From: Lentzea guizhouensis | Lineage (GTDB): Bacteria; Actinomycetota; Actinomycetes; Mycobacteriales; Pseudonocardiaceae | Length of the DNA stretch: 64,000 bases | NCBI RefSeq assembly: GCF_001701025.1 | Contig: NZ_CP016793.1 | Coordinates: 7,936,001-8,000,000, forward strand | Direction: 5' to 3' | Shown: piece by piece, positions 63,884 through 64,000 of the stretch | Layout of the letters: the number at the start of each line of letters is the position of its first letter | Position numbering within the stretch: the stretch's first letter is position 1 | The notes under the pieces: model-generated | What the model saw: only the letters and a program-made list of their open reading frames with translations | Databases searched by the model: none | Told to the model about the DNA's origin: nothing | Position numbers and translations under genes: made by a program

Positions 63884-63970
63884 CACGTTCTCCTCGGTAG
63901 GCCCTTGGCTTGGTGAGGAGAAGTCTGTTTCGGCAGCCCGCCGGAAACGATCACGCAGGCTGCCCGGCCT

Positions 63971-63992
63971 GGGGTGGAGCCTGCTCCACCCC
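63971..63992. terminator. Hairpin near the window end
   Basis: GGGGTGGAGC (63971-63980) and GCTCCACCCC (63983-63992) pair perfectly with a two-base centre, so with a loop of about four after opening the last pair. It lies about 90 bases upstream of the exporter ATPase start. It may end a gene beyond the window or be an operator for the exporter. Confidence 0.45.
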
Positions 63993-64000
63993 GGGCGGAC

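Noticed and set aside
59618..63916. 1,432-codon plus-strand open frame across the glycosyltransferase and exporter region
   Set aside because: His/Arg/Asp-rich low-complexity translation opposite two clear ABC transporter genes. Its internal repeat merely mirrors the FtsX duplication.
1..64000. tRNA, rRNA or riboswitch genes
   Set aside because: No cloverleaf with a GTTCGA-type T arm, no rRNA segment and no known riboswitch core was recognised on either strand by eye.

Overview
The window is very GC-rich, uses GTG and TTG starts freely, has many convergent gene pairs, and carries several AfsR-type regulators and secreted enzymes. This points to a soil actinomycete, most likely a Pseudonocardiaceae relative (Lentzea, Saccharothrix or Amycolatopsis type). 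That placement is inferred from gene style only. No rRNA, tRNA or CRISPR array was seen.

Region 1 (1-14.2 kb) looks like a beta-glucan utilisation locus. It holds a GH3 beta-glucosidase (cut by the window edge), a ROK repressor, a divergent five-gene Dpp/Opp-type ABC importer, and a secreted GH81 endo-beta-1,3-glucanase with a CBM6. The GH3 and GH81 genes lie 10 kb apart, yet both carry the palindrome core GAGAGCGCTCTC directly downstream of the -10 box, so they probably answer to one LacI-type repressor encoded outside the window. A GlxA-like regulator and an aldehyde dehydrogenase lie between.

Region 2 (14.2-26.7 kb) mixes decay with secreted products: broken M20 peptidase, alcohol dehydrogenase and SDR genes, a secreted subtilisin-like protease, a bacterial LEG1-family protein, two tandem DUF4394 proteins, and a small four-cysteine secreted protein tail-to-tail with a heavily frameshifted AfsR-type regulator. 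A TA-flanked inverted-repeat element and an IS630 insertion with a partial second copy follow (26.6-28.3 kb).

Region 3 (28.3-42.3 kb) holds a LysR/SDR divergent pair, a cupin regulator, an SGNH hydrolase-amidase pair, two ABC-F ATPases (the first behind a leader peptide and hairpin, the second lacking its first Walker A), a methyltransferase, an APH-like kinase, an M14 carboxypeptidase, and a divergent HxlR/MFS pair.

Region 4 (42.3-53.9 kb) holds the most interesting system. It is a two-gene STAND operon, NB-ARC-TPR followed by TIR-NB-ARC-TPR, with the layout of a bacterial NLR-like defence module. Nearby are an LLM monooxygenase, leucine-rich-variant repeat proteins, a membrane protein and a secreted protein-arginine deiminase.

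Region 5 (53.4-64 kb) repeats the pairing of a small secreted protein with a convergent AfsR-type gene. An orphan OmpR regulator, an MIO aromatic ammonia-lyase, a truncated glycosyltransferase fused to a duplicated FtsX fragment, and an intact MacB-like ABC exporter follow. This may be the eroded edge of a natural-product cluster.

Frameshifts break at least ten conserved genes. Some look like single-base indels in G/C runs, so base-level errors in the assembly must be excluded before these genes are called dead.
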